A program made the translations under genes and the position numbers. From Alphaproteobacteria bacterium (GTDB taxonomy: Bacteria; Pseudomonadota; Alphaproteobacteria; GCA-2731375), in NCBI GenBank assembly GCA_016776605.1, contig JADHTB010000010.1, forward strand, positions 72,727-136,726: a stretch of DNA of 64,000 bases, given 5' to 3'. The notes beneath the pieces are model-generated. The model saw nothing but the letters and a program-made list of their open reading frames with translations. It did no database searches and was not told the origin of the DNA. This document shows, piece after piece, positions 17,555-25,745 of this stretch. How positions within the stretch are numbered: the stretch's first letter is position 1; each line of letters starts with the position of its first letter.

Positions 17555-18754
17555 ATGCTTGAAAAACAACTAATTGCCGACGCGGATAAGCTGGCCAGCG
17601 GTCGCGCCGGTGCCCGGGCAACGGTAGAGGGGTTGGGTGCATCCCTGATCCGGGACGTGGCCAGCGCAGGCGTGGGCCTGGATGACATTATCGCGCTTTG
17701 GTATGGCGAACCCGACCAGCCAACGCCGGAATTTATTTGCCAGGCCGCCACGGCCTCTCTGGCCCGGGGAGATACTTTCTATACCGAGAATTTTGGCATC
17801 CTCGAACTACGCGTGGCCCTGGCCGAATATATGAGCCGGCTGTATCAGCGGCCCATCGATAGCGCCCGTGTCGCCGTCACCGCCTCTGGCATGAGCGCGA
17901 CAAACCTGATGCAGCAGGTATTAACGGATCCAGGCGACAATGTGGTCGTCACGGCGCCGGTATGGCCAAATTTGATCGAAACCGTCCGCATCATGGGCGG
18001 CGAGCCCCGCTTTGCCTGGTTGCAGTTCGGCAATCAGGGCTGGAGCCTGGATTTGGAGCAGATGTTTGACCAGGTCGATAGCCGCACGCGCGCGATCCTG
18101 ATCAATTCCCCCTCCAATCCCACCGGCTGGGTGATGGGCCGGGATGACATGCAAAAGGTTCTGGATTTCTGCCGCGCCAGAGGTATCTGGGTGTTGAGTG
18201 ACGAGGTCTATGCCCGGGTCATCTATGATCGTCCCGCCGCGCCGTCTTTTCTGGAAATCGCGGAACCCGACGACCGTTTGGTGGTGGTCAACAGCTTCTC
18301 CAAATCATGGTGCATGACGGGCTGGCGCCTGGGCTGGCTGACGGCGCCGCCGGCCCTGATGCCGACGTTGGAAAAAATGATCGAATTTCACTATTCCTGC
18401 CCGGCGCATTTTTCTCAGGTGGCCGGCATTACCGCCGTCCGCGAGGGCGAGGCATTCGTTACCGACACCGTCGCTCAATATAAACTGGCCCGCGATCTGG
18501 TCATCGATCGGCTGCAAGCCATGCCAAAAGTGCGGGTGCATCGCCCCGAAGGCGCGTTTTATGCCTTTTTCGCCGTGGACGGCATGGACGACTCCCTGGC
18601 CAAATGCAAAGAGATCCTTCTGCAAAGCCACGTCGGTCTGGCGCCGGGCGCGGCGTTCGGCCCGCAGGGTGAAGGTTTCATCCGCCTCTGTTTCGCCCAA
18701 AGCCTGGATCGTCTGGACGATGCGATGAACCGCCTGGACCCCTTGCTGGCATGA
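17555..18754 (+). CDS. PLP-dependent aminotransferase, class I/II
   Basis: An aspartate-aminotransferase-fold enzyme, 399 aa. Visible residues are the NSPSNPTGWV motif near 180 and SDEVYARVIYD near 210, where D and Y bind PLP. The Schiff-base lysine is in VVNSFSKSWCMTGWRLGWL near 245, and the substrate-carboxylate Arg is in GFIRLCFA near the end. The substrate amino acid is not clear. ATG at 17555 is used because GGGGA is just upstream; ATG at 17534 is possible, and the ORF further upstream overlaps the divergent CDF gene. It heads a plus-strand series with two dehydrogenases and a peroxiredoxin. Confidence 0.87.
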   Translation: MLEKQLIADADKLASGRAGARATVEGLGASLIRDVASAGVGLDDIIALWYGEPDQPTPEFICQAATASLARGDTFYTENFGILELRVALAEYMSRLYQRPIDSARVAVTASGMSATNLMQQVLTDPGDNVVVTAPVWPNLIETVRIMGGEPRFAWLQFGNQGWSLDLEQMFDQVDSRTRAILINSPSNPTGWVMGRDDMQKVLDFCRARGIWVLSDEVYARVIYDRPAAPSFLEIAEPDDRLVVVNSFSKSWCMTGWRLGWLTAPPALMPTLEKMIEFHYSCPAHFSQVAGITAVREGEAFVTDTVAQYKLARDLVIDRLQAMPKVRVHRPEGAFYAFFAVDGMDDSLAKCKEILLQSHVGLAPGAAFGPQGEGFIRLCFAQSLDRLDDAMNRLDPLLA

Positions 18755-18809
18755 TGTTTGTAGACGATAGTTTCTGGACCGATATGGCGAAGGCCGAGGA
18801 GATGACGCG

Positions 18810-19787
18810 ATGAAAGTAGTAATTACGGGTGGGGCTGGCTTTATCGGCCGCAAGCTTGCTCAAAGAATACTGGCGCAAGGCGAATTGACCGGCCCCTCGG
18901 GGGAACGAGAGGCGGTAACCGAGCTGGTGCTGTTCGATGCCGTGGCGCCGCCCGACGAGGAACTGGCGGATGCGCGCGTCCGGGCCGTGACCGGCGATAT
19001 CGCCGATGCCGCCCTGGTGGCGAAGGTCATCGATGCGCAAACCAACAGCGTTTTTCACCTCGCCGCCGTGGTCAGCGCCGGCGCCGAGGCGGAATTCGAG
19101 CTGGGCTACCAGGTCAACCTGGACGGCACCCGCAATGTGTTGGAGGCGGCCAAGGCCGCGAATGGCGCCCCACGCGTGGTCTTCGCCTCGTCCCTGGCGG
19201 TCTATGGCGGTGAAGTGCCGGATACGGTGGTGGATGAAACCCCAATCACGCCGGAAACCTCCTATGGCGCGCAAAAGGTGATCGGCGAATTCCTGATCAC
19301 GGATTTCAGCCGCAAGGGCTATATCGATGGCCGGGCCATGCGTCTGCCGACCATTGTGGTGCGGCCGGGCAAGCCGAACAAGGCGGCCTCTGGTTTTGCC
19401 TCGGGGATCATCCGCGAACCTCTGAATGGGGTCGATATGGTTTGCCCGGTAACAGCGGAATCCCGCATGGCGATCATGTCGCCGCGCACGGTGGTGGAAT
19501 GCTTCATCCATATGCACGAACTGGACAGCGCCAGATTGGGCGCCTCGCGGGCCATATTGCTGTCCGGCTTCTCTGTCTCCATGGGCGATGCGGCGGCCGC
19601 CGTACAGGCGGTGGACACCAACCGCACTCGGGGCCGGATTACTTTCGAGGTTGATCCGCATATCCAGGCCATCGTCGACGGCTGGCCCAAAACCACCTCG
19701 TCGGCCAAGGCCGGCGCGCTGGGTTTCCCCAGCGATAGCAACATTGCGGACGTCATATCCGCCTATATCGAAGACGAATTGGATTAG
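18810..19787 (+). CDS. NAD-dependent epimerase/dehydratase-family dehydrogenase, DenD-like
   Basis: An extended SDR of 325 aa with TGGAGFIGRKLAQ at the N terminus, HLAAVVSAGAE near 80, the catalytic SYGAQKVIGE near 150 (YxxxK), and RLPTIVVRPGKPN. This last motif and the overall layout match D-erythronate dehydrogenase DenD and related enzymes acting on four-carbon sugar acids. The other den genes (DenK-type kinase and aldolase) are not present, so the substrate is uncertain. The following SDR begins 22 bases later. Confidence 0.82.
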   Translation: MKVVITGGAGFIGRKLAQRILAQGELTGPSGEREAVTELVLFDAVAPPDEELADARVRAVTGDIADAALVAKVIDAQTNSVFHLAAVVSAGAEAEFELGYQVNLDGTRNVLEAAKAANGAPRVVFASSLAVYGGEVPDTVVDETPITPETSYGAQKVIGEFLITDFSRKGYIDGRAMRLPTIVVRPGKPNKAASGFASGIIREPLNGVDMVCPVTAESRMAIMSPRTVVECFIHMHELDSARLGASRAILLSGFSVSMGDAAAAVQAVDTNRTRGRITFEVDPHIQAIVDGWPKTTSSAKAGALGFPSDSNIADVISAYIEDELD

Positions 19788-19808
19788 TACTGGAATAGGG
19801 AGTTCGCC

Positions 19809-20549
19809 ATGAGTGGACGTTTAGCCGGTAAACGCGCCTTTATCACCGCCGCCGCCCAAGGCATTGGCCGGGCCACCGCCGAGACCTTTTTGCGCGAAGG
19901 CGCCCAGGTCATCGCCACGGATATCAACATGGATATCCTGAGCCAGTTGAATGGTCAGGGCGATGTCATCACCGAACAACTGGACGCCCGCGACGGGGCG
20001 GCGATCACGGCCGCCGCACAACGCCATGGCGCGGTGGATATTCTGTTCAACTGCGCGGGCTTTGTTCACAACGGCAGCTTGTTGGACTCCACCGAGGATG
20101 AATGGGATTTCGCCTTCGATCTGAACGTGAAATCCATGTACCGGGTTACCCGTGCCTTTCTGCCCGCCATGCTGGAGAACGGCGGCGGCAGCATTATCAA
20201 CACATCTTCCATCGCCTCGGCCGCCAAGGGCATCGTCAGCCGTTGTATCTACAGCGCCTCAAAGGCAGCCGTCACCGGCCTGACCAAATCCATCGCCGCC
20301 GACTATGTGGGACAGGGCATACGCTGCAACGCCATCGCGCCGGGCACCATCGACACGCCGTCCCTGGGCGACCGCATCAATGCGGCGGAGGACCCCGAAC
20401 AACAACGCCGCGATTTTGTCGCCCGACAGCCCATGGGCCGCCTGGGCACCGCCCAGGAAGTGGCGCATCTGGTCCTGTTCCTGGCCTCGGACGAAAGCGC
20501 CTTTATCACGGGCCAACTGCACACCGTCGATGGCGGCGTGTTGATGTAA
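19809..20549 (+). CDS. SDR-family oxidoreductase
   Basis: A classical SDR of 246 aa: TAAAQGIGRATAETF at residues 12-27, DINMD after the second strand (acidic residue favouring NAD), NCAG near 84, and SSIASAAKG with YSASKAAVTGL near 150. It resembles hydroxy-acid or sugar dehydrogenases such as (R)-3-hydroxybutyrate or ketodeoxyfuconate dehydrogenases. A following peroxiredoxin gene has its own strong ribosome site. The order with the DenD-like gene suggests sequential oxidation steps of a hydroxy acid. Confidence 0.87.
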   Translation: MSGRLAGKRAFITAAAQGIGRATAETFLREGAQVIATDINMDILSQLNGQGDVITEQLDARDGAAITAAAQRHGAVDILFNCAGFVHNGSLLDSTEDEWDFAFDLNVKSMYRVTRAFLPAMLENGGGSIINTSSIASAAKGIVSRCIYSASKAAVTGLTKSIAADYVGQGIRCNAIAPGTIDTPSLGDRINAAEDPEQQRRDFVARQPMGRLGTAQEVAHLVLFLASDESAFITGQLHTVDGGVLM

Positions 20550-20616
20550 GCGCGAACGGACATGCCGGGCCACCAGTGCCTGATAGCGTGTGCGAATATC
20601 CGTCGGTATATGTAAC

Positions 20617-20621
20617 AGGAG
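20617..20621 (+). promoter_or_regulatory. Ribosome binding site of the TGA-containing peroxiredoxin
   Basis: AGGAG is followed by five bases and the ATG at 20627. This near-consensus site argues that the gene is translated and is not simply a decayed copy. Confidence 0.8.
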
Positions 20622-20626
20622 AAACG

Positions 20627-21088
20627 ATGACCCAACTTGAAATTGGAAACCAGGCGCCTGCCTTTAGCCTGAGCAATCAGGCTGGCAAGCAGGTCGGCCT
20701 TGCCGATCATGCGGGCCGGAAGGTGCTGATCTGGTTCTTCCCGCGCGCCTTTGGCAAAAACTGAACCATTGAAGCCAACGGGTTCCGTGATCGAATCCAA
20801 GCGTTAGCCGATAAGAATACGATCCTGCTGGGCATTACTTTCAGCCCGATTGCAGACCTGAAGACGTGGAGTGGGGACATTGGGAGTGGAGACATTGGGT
20901 TTGGCGCCGATCTTTTGTCCGACGCCGACCGTTCAGTCGCCATTGCCTATGGCGCCGCCGAGAGTCAGGAACAGGAACGGCCCAAACGGATCTCCGTACT
21001 GGTCGGCGCGGATGGCAAAATCGTCAAGATCTACGAGGTTTCTGACGCCGAAGCACACCCAGCCGAGGTGCTGGGCGATCTAACCTGA
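20627..21088 (+). CDS. Peroxiredoxin with in-frame TGA at the peroxidatic Cys: candidate selenoprotein
   Basis: The frame runs 153 codons from ATG to the TGA at 21086 with one interruption, TGA at 20762-20764 (codon 46). Before it come IGNQAPAFSL and VLIWFFPRAFGKN; after it come TIEANGFRDRIQAL, FGADLLSDADRSVAIAYGAA and RPKRISVLVGADGKI, all AhpC/TSA (Bcp-like) peroxiredoxin features. In relatives the position after PxxxTxx and before TxE is the peroxidatic Cys, so UGA falls exactly there. A hairpin follows at 20780-20798. Cautions: the conserved Thr three residues before the Cys is Gly here, and an in-frame 15-bp duplication lies at 20870-20899. The alternative is a nonsense-mutated pseudogene. 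Automated calling would stop at codon 45. Confidence 0.58.
20780..20798 (+). promoter_or_regulatory. SECIS-like hairpin after the in-frame TGA
   Basis: GGGTTC (20780-20785) pairs with GAATCC (20793-20798), one pair being G-U. The seven-base loop CGTGATC has G as its second base. The loop starts 21 bases after the TGA. Bacterial SECIS elements lie in the coding region close after UGA, with a short stem and a G near the start of the loop, so position and form fit. Sequence folding alone is weak evidence. Confidence 0.45.
20870..20899 (+). repeat. 15-bp tandem duplication inside the peroxiredoxin
   Basis: AGTGGGGACATTGGG is followed at once by AGTGGAGACATTGGG, one base different. It duplicates SGDIG and keeps frame. 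Confidence 0.85.
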
Positions 21089-21100
21089 CACGGCAGCCAC

Positions 21101-21203
21101 TAGAGCATGTTTCATCGAAACATGCTCAGACTCTTAAGAATAGAGCAATTGAACCAATTACTCGGGTCGCAAAAGCGACTCCGATTAATTGAAAATTGCT
21201 CTA
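21101..21203 (+). repeat. Complete palindromic element (type A variant)
   Basis: A 103-bp copy. Hairpin 1 here is GAGCATGTTTC with GAAACATGCTC, a perfect 11-bp stem although its sequence differs from other copies. Hairpin 2 has outer arms GAGCAATT and AATTGCTC, with an inner stem GTCGC, loop AAAA, GCGAC. The right end CTA is the complement of the TAG stop of the TauD gene. Confidence 0.85.
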
Positions 21204-22070
21204 ATAAGGCCGCTCGCCCCTGACGAGCAGGCGATAGAGCAGGCGGTGCTGACTGTGGTCAAAATCGAAGCCGGCCTTGTGCATGGCGGAGCGGTTGTCG
21301 ACGATCAGCATGTCCCCCAGGGTATATTCATGGACGTAGGTGAATTCCGGGCGCATGGCCACCTCCAGCAGCTCGGTTAGAAAATCCTGGGTTTCCGCCG
21401 GCTCCATGCCGAGGATTCTTTCCGTCTTGCTTTTATGGAACCAGATCGCTTTCGTGCCGCGCTCCGGATGGGTTCGCACGAGGGGATGTATCATCGGCCC
21501 AGCTTTGGCTTCCTGCTGATCGCGAAGAATATCGGGGTTGGCGATATTGGCGCGGGCGCTGCTGATCAGTGTATTCGCCGTCTGCATGCCGTCGATGCGT
21601 TGCCGAAGCTCGTCGGGCAGCGCCTCATAGGCGGCACGCATATTGCAAAGCCCCGTGCCGCCGCCGCTGTCGGGCAGCGCCACGGGATACAGGGAGGTGA
21701 AATTTGGCGGGAATTCCTGGTTGGTATGGTCAGTGTGCCAGGTAGCCGTCTTGTTCACCTTGGCCTGATTGCCCAGGCTGTCCTTGTGGCGATTTGAAAG
21801 GGTACTCACCAACGGCACGCCGGGCGCCAGGTAGCGCCGATTTTGGTCCTCCATGAGTTCGCCGAACAACTCGCCAGCCGCCTGGAATTGGGCCGCCGTG
21901 AACGTCTGATCGCGGATCACCAGGGCGACGTTGTCAACCACGGCGTCGTAAAGACGCTGGCGGGTCGCCTCGTCAACGGGCTCGCGCAAATCGATGCCCC
22001 TCGCTTCGGCGCCAATATGCGCCTTGATTTTGGTAATCGTCAGCGTCTGTTTTTCGGCGGGCATGCTCAT
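21201..22070 (-). CDS. TauD/TfdA-family 2-oxoglutarate dioxygenase
   Basis: A non-heme Fe(II)/2-oxoglutarate dioxygenase of 289 aa. The iron ligands are in WHTDHTN near residue 112-117 (HxD) and the distal His in DNRSAMHKAG near 264. The 2-oxoglutarate Arg is probably one of those in HRLLYRLLVRGERPY. The family oxidises sulfonates, aryloxyacids and many other small acids, and the substrate is unknown. It lies 22 bases downstream of the CinA-like gene. Its TAG stop is the last bases of the palindromic element at 21101-21203. Confidence 0.88.
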   Translation of the reverse strand: MSMPAEKQTLTITKIKAHIGAEARGIDLREPVDEATRQRLYDAVVDNVALVIRDQTFTAAQFQAAGELFGELMEDQNRRYLAPGVPLVSTLSNRHKDSLGNQAKVNKTATWHTDHTNQEFPPNFTSLYPVALPDSGGGTGLCNMRAAYEALPDELRQRIDGMQTANTLISSARANIANPDILRDQQEAKAGPMIHPLVRTHPERGTKAIWFHKSKTERILGMEPAETQDFLTELLEVAMRPEFTYVHEYTLGDMLIVDNRSAMHKAGFDFDHSQHRLLYRLLVRGERPY

Positions 22071-22092
22071 TGTGGTTTCACCTCAAAATGAT

Positions 22093-23298
22093 TCAGATGC
22101 TTGTGTCCGTCAATGTCTTGCGCAGAAAGTTCAGCACGTTGATGACCGCGTAATTGCGGAGCCGGTCGCGGTCGCCAGGCAGCGAGACCGTCTGGGCGTA
22201 TTGCGCCGCGCCGATGGCCAGGTTCATATATACCGTGCCGGGGGGCTGTTCGTCCCGGGCTTGGGCCGCAACCACCGCCAGGCCGACATCGGTCCCGAAA
22301 TCGCGGCGCACATTGGCCGCTGCCGCCGCGGCATTGGCCGCGCCAGGCATTTCCGCGACCGCCAGATCACCGCTCACGGCGCCGCCCCGAAAGATCGCCA
22401 TGCCATGATCAATTTCCGAAAGGCGCGCTGAAAGCACGCCGCCGGTTAGACCTTCGGCGACCGCCAGGGTCAGGCCGCGCGCGCCCAGCATGTTGAGAAC
22501 GACGGTTTCCATGGACTGGTCGTCGATGCCGAAGATGACATCGCCCAACAGGCCACGGATCAGACCTTCCTCGGCGCGGATAATCGCTTCCGCCGCCGCC
22601 TCGTCCGGCGCCTTGGCGGTGATCCGTACCTTGATGCCTTCCATGCCGCTGGCCTGGAAGGCGAGGGTCGGATTGCCCAATGTGTCGAGTTGATCGATAC
22701 GGTCCGCGAGCTGTTCGGCAAGGCCGGATTCGCTGTTGCCCCAGGTGCGCAGGACGCGGCTGCGGATCACCGCCGTCTCGCCCGCGCGGCGTTGCAGATC
22801 GGCCAGGATGGTGCCCTGCATCATCGTGCGCATTTCGTGGGGCACGCCCGGCACCGCATAGATGACCTTGTCGCCGATCGGACAGACCAGGCCCGGCGCG
22901 GTGCCCGGCATCTGCGCAATCAGCCTCGCGCCTTCAGGTATGTCCGCCTGACGACGGTTATTGTCGACCATCACCCGGCCACGGGATTCAAACATTATGC
23001 GGATTTTCTCCACAACAGCCTCGTCGCGGCGCAGTTCGGCCCCCATGACAGCGGCAATCACCTCGCGCGTGATGTCGTCTTGGGTCGGACCCAATCCACC
23101 GCAGCAGATGACCGCGTTGTTGCGGTCGAGCGCATTGCGGATAGTCATTTCCATACGGTCGAAATTATCACCGACCTTGACCTGGAAATGCGAGTCAATG
23201 CCGACCAGCGCCAATTGTTCACCGATCCAGGAGGAGTTGGTGTCCACGATCTGGCCAAGCAGCAGTTCGGTACCGATGGCAACGATTTCGCAACGCAT
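22093..23298 (-). CDS. CinA-family protein with a degenerate amidase domain
   Basis: A 401-aa protein of the CinA family. The N-terminal molybdopterin-binding-like (COG1058) domain shows IGTELLLGQIVDTNS and CCGGLGPTQDDITREV and may act as an ADP-ribose/CoA-type pyrophosphatase. The C-terminal PncC-like domain, which in active enzymes deamidates nicotinamide mononucleotide, starts LAVAEGLTGGVLSARL near residue 273. The family motif is AESCTGG; the catalytic Ser is Gly here and the Cys is Leu, so amidase activity is probably lost. It lies upstream of the TauD gene on the same strand. Confidence 0.85.
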   Translation of the reverse strand: MRCEIVAIGTELLLGQIVDTNSSWIGEQLALVGIDSHFQVKVGDNFDRMEMTIRNALDRNNAVICCGGLGPTQDDITREVIAAVMGAELRRDEAVVEKIRIMFESRGRVMVDNNRRQADIPEGARLIAQMPGTAPGLVCPIGDKVIYAVPGVPHEMRTMMQGTILADLQRRAGETAVIRSRVLRTWGNSESGLAEQLADRIDQLDTLGNPTLAFQASGMEGIKVRITAKAPDEAAAEAIIRAEEGLIRGLLGDVIFGIDDQSMETVVLNMLGARGLTLAVAEGLTGGVLSARLSEIDHGMAIFRGGAVSGDLAVAEMPGAANAAAAAANVRRDFGTDVGLAVVAAQARDEQPPGTVYMNLAIGAAQYAQTVSLPGDRDRLRNYAVINVLNFLRKTLTDTSI

Positions 23299-23487
23299 GT
23301 ACCGATCACCTTAATGTTGTGGAAGCCCGGTTATCGCAGGCCGAAATAAAGGCCTCTAACGTGAAGCCCATGATCGAAATCCCATTGTTTGTTTTCTGGA
23401 CAACAGGACTTTATTCGTAGATAGGGAGTTTAGAACAAATATGCCGCCCGGCAACAGCGTAGCTGCGGGCACGGGGAAAGGCGGGAC

Positions 23488-24546
23488 ATGCGCGTACTTG
23501 ACGTTTTGAGCATCCTACGGACGAGTGCCGAAGAACGGGCCATGATCCAGGCCGTCGACCCGGCGATCAAGTTGACCGACGCGGGTGGCTGGTTTGACGG
23601 CGAAATTCGCGAGACCTGGCCCGCTTTCACCTCCGACCGTTATTTGCCCCCCCACGCCAAAGGCACCGGCAGCCGCGCGGAACGCGACGGTATGCTGGCC
23701 GAGGCGGAAGTTATACTCGGCGGCTGGCCCTTTCCCCTGGATCTGCGCGCCAGGGCACCAAAGTTGAAATGGCTGCATCAGCGCCCCGCCGGTGCCAGCA
23801 ATTTGCTTCGGGGTGATCTGTGGGGCAGTGACGTCGTGGTGACAACCTCGCGCGGTTCAGGCAACACGTTGGCGATGGCGGAGTACGCGCTGGCCGGAAT
23901 TCTGCATTTTGCCAAGGGCTTGCCCCAAGCCGCGATTGATCGAGAGGCCGGCCACTTCTCCCATCCCGCCTACCGCCCGCTGCAACTGAAAGACAAGACC
24001 GCGTGCGTCGTTGGTGTTGGCGGCATCGGGCAGGATGTTGGCAGACTTTGCGCCGCCATCGGCATGCGGGTTGTCGGCACCCGCCGAGAGCCGCGCGACG
24101 ACTTGCCGTTGCCCGAGGGTTTCGCCGCGGTCGGCGGCCCCGCCGACCTTGATCGCCTGCTGCCGGAAGCCGATTTCGTGATAATCTGCTGCCAGTGGAC
24201 GCCGCAGACCACCAATCTTTTCGATTCCCGCCGCTTTGCCCTGATGAAACCGGGCAGCGTGCTGGTCAACGTCGCCCGTGGGGAGATCGTCGACGAGACA
24301 GCGCTGATCGAGGCGCTGCAACGTGACCATCTGCGCGGCGTTGCCCTTGACGTCTATGCCGGCGAATTCGAGAACCCGCCAATGGCGCCACTCTGGTCGG
24401 ATCCCCGCGCCTTGATCACGCCGCACATCTCGGGAGGCAGCGACCAGAACCGGCACCGCGCCGTCGAGCTGTTTTGCGATAACCTGGCCGCTTACCTCTC
24501 GGGACGGCCGCTGGTGAACATCATCGATTGGGAGCGGGGCTATTAG
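23488..24546 (+). CDS. D-2-hydroxyacid dehydrogenase family protein
   Basis: An NAD(P)-dependent D-isomer 2-hydroxyacid dehydrogenase of 352 aa. The Rossmann motif is VVGVGGIGQDVGRL near residue 173. Catalytic parts are NVARGEIVDETAL (Arg) near 265, DVYAGEFENPP (Glu) near 290 and ITPHISGGSDQN (His) near 312. It reduces 2-keto acids or oxidises D-2-hydroxy acids; the precise acid is unknown. The protein starts MRVLDVLSILRTS after a GGCGGGAC stretch. It is transcribed alone on the plus strand, divergent from cinA. Confidence 0.88.
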   Translation: MRVLDVLSILRTSAEERAMIQAVDPAIKLTDAGGWFDGEIRETWPAFTSDRYLPPHAKGTGSRAERDGMLAEAEVILGGWPFPLDLRARAPKLKWLHQRPAGASNLLRGDLWGSDVVVTTSRGSGNTLAMAEYALAGILHFAKGLPQAAIDREAGHFSHPAYRPLQLKDKTACVVGVGGIGQDVGRLCAAIGMRVVGTRREPRDDLPLPEGFAAVGGPADLDRLLPEADFVIICCQWTPQTTNLFDSRRFALMKPGSVLVNVARGEIVDETALIEALQRDHLRGVALDVYAGEFENPPMAPLWSDPRALITPHISGGSDQNRHRAVELFCDNLAAYLSGRPLVNIIDWERGY

Positions 24547-24558
24547 CGAAATTCTCGA

Positions 24559-24600
24559 TTGATTAGAGCGACCAACGCGGCTTAAGTGATTGGTTTAATT
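24559..24600. repeat. Diverged palindromic element remnant (type C)
   Basis: TTAGAGCGACCAACGCGGCTTAAGTGATTGG shares the pattern TTAGAG....CCAACGCG.CTT.AAGTGATTG with the unit at 25682-25745. It lies directly after the 2-hydroxyacid dehydrogenase gene. Terminal repeats are eroded. Confidence 0.5.
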
Positions 24601-24608
24601 TTCATATT

Positions 24609-24638
24609 TTCAAGACTCCCAGCATATTTGGATATAAT
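24609..24638 (+). promoter_or_regulatory. Putative sigma-70-type promoter for ychJ
   Basis: A consensus TATAAT at 24633-24638 has a weak -35 (TTCAAG, 24609-24614) 18 bases before it. AAGGAAAG and the ATG at 24674 follow. No experimental support can be given. Confidence 0.45.
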
Positions 24639-24673
24639 GCGGTCGGATATCTTACGCGAAGGAAAGCAAGACA

Positions 24674-25156
24674 ATGAGTGAATGCCCCTGCGGTTCCGAA
24701 AAACCGCTTGATGCCTGTTGCGGCCCGTACATCGACGGCGCCCTGGCGCCCACCGCCGAAGCCACCATGCGCTCGCGCTATAGCGCGCATGTACTGGGTA
24801 ACGCCGATTATCTGGTTGCCACCCTGTCGAACGATCAACGCGCCGACTATGACAAGGAAGAGACGGAACAATCCTTCGCCGGCACCAAATGGCTCGGTCT
24901 GGAAATTCGCAAGACCAAGCTGGGCGGCGAAGCGGACGAGACAGGAGAGGTCGAATTCGTGGCCCGCTACCGCACTGGGAAGCAACAAACAGCGCATCAT
25001 GAATTGTCGTTTTTCACCCGCGAGGAAGGCCGCTGGGTCTTTGCCGGCTGCGAAATGAACCCGAAGGCGCCGACGGTCAGGGTTGAAAAAATCGGACGCA
25101 ACGCTCCCTGTCCCTGTGGATCGGGAAAGAAATACAAGAAATGCTGTGGAGCGTAG
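24674..25156 (+). CDS. ychJ: YchJ-family SEC-C metal-binding protein
   Basis: A 160-aa cytoplasmic protein with a SEC-C type zinc motif at each end: [15 protein letters not shown] at residues 3-17 and [17 protein letters not shown] at 142-158. The middle is an NTF2-like YchJ domain ([32 protein letters not shown]). SEC-C motifs bind zinc and, in SecA, assist SecB and ribosome contact; the role of YchJ itself is not established. It has its own likely promoter and a good AAGGA ribosome site. Confidence 0.88.
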   Translation: MSECPCGSEKPLDACCGPYIDGALAPTAEATMRSRYSAHVLGNADYLVATLSNDQRADYDKEETEQSFAGTKWLGLEIRKTKLGGEADETGEVEFVARYRTGKQQTAHHELSFFTREEGRWVFAGCEMNPKAPTVRVEKIGRNAPCPCGSGKKYKKCCGA

Positions 25157-25224
25157 TGGACAAAGAAACGCTCCACGTTGCTGGATTGGTTGATGTCGGG
25201 GCTGGTTCCCGTTATTTAGCCTTC

Positions 25225-25327
25225 TAGAGCAATTCCGAATCAATGAGAATCGCAAAGCGATTCTAAGTGATTGGAAAAATTGCTCTAATTCTAAAGGTCT
25301 GAGTATTTTCAGAATGAAAATGCTCTA
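25225..25327 (-). repeat. Complete palindromic element (type B)
   Basis: A 103-bp copy, the reverse complement of the copy at 62300. It contains hairpin 2 (GAGCAATT...AATTGCTC, inner GAATCGC, loop AAA, GCGATTC) and hairpin 1 (GAGTATTTTC with GAAAATGCTC, one mismatch). TA lies at both ends. It separates ychJ from the parvulin gene, 38 bases before the latter's start. Confidence 0.85.
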
Positions 25328-25364
25328 AGATTCATGATCAGAAAATTCATCAAGGAGACGATTG

Positions 25365-25646
25365 ATGGTTCAAGCCACTGCAAGACATATTTTGGTTGAT
25401 ACTGCGGAGCTTTGCGAAGAGCTGAAAACTAAAATTGCCGACGGCGGAGATTTCGCCGAACTGGCCCGTGCACACTCGTCCTGCCCATCAGGCGCCAGCG
25501 GTGGCGATCTTGGTTCATTTGGTCCTGGCCAAATGGTTCCGGAATTCGACACGGTGGTGTTCAGCGCCAATGTCAATGAAGTACAGGGCCCGGTGAAAAC
25601 TCAGTTTGGCTTTCACCTGCTTGAGGTCACCAGCCGCACCGATTGA
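25365..25646 (+). CDS. Parvulin-type peptidyl-prolyl isomerase
   Basis: A single-domain PpiC-like rotamase of 93 aa, which speeds cis-trans isomerisation of prolyl bonds. The parvulin pattern is ARHILVDTAELCEELK, DFAELARAHSSCPSG, GGDLGSFGPGQMVPEFD and VKTQFGFHLLEV. There is no signal peptide, so it is cytoplasmic. ATG at 25365 follows AAGGAGA by six bases; a TTG one codon upstream is also in frame. Confidence 0.92.
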   Translation: MVQATARHILVDTAELCEELKTKIADGGDFAELARAHSSCPSGASGGDLGSFGPGQMVPEFDTVVFSANVNEVQGPVKTQFGFHLLEVTSRTD

Positions 25647-25681
25647 TACAATTAATGGCGGGCGCAGCCGTACGCGAACAG

Positions 25682-25745
25682 TTTCAATCACTTAGAGTTG
25701 CCAACGCGACTTTAAGTGATTGAAAATTGCTCTCAATGCGCTCTA
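25682..25745. repeat. Palindromic element (type C)
   Basis: TTTCAATCACTTA at 25682 pairs with the complementary TAAGTGATTGAAA ending at 25725, around CCAACGCG. The unit ends GCTCTA, and that CTA (25743-25745) is the complement of the TAG stop of the monooxygenase gene. Confidence 0.65.
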
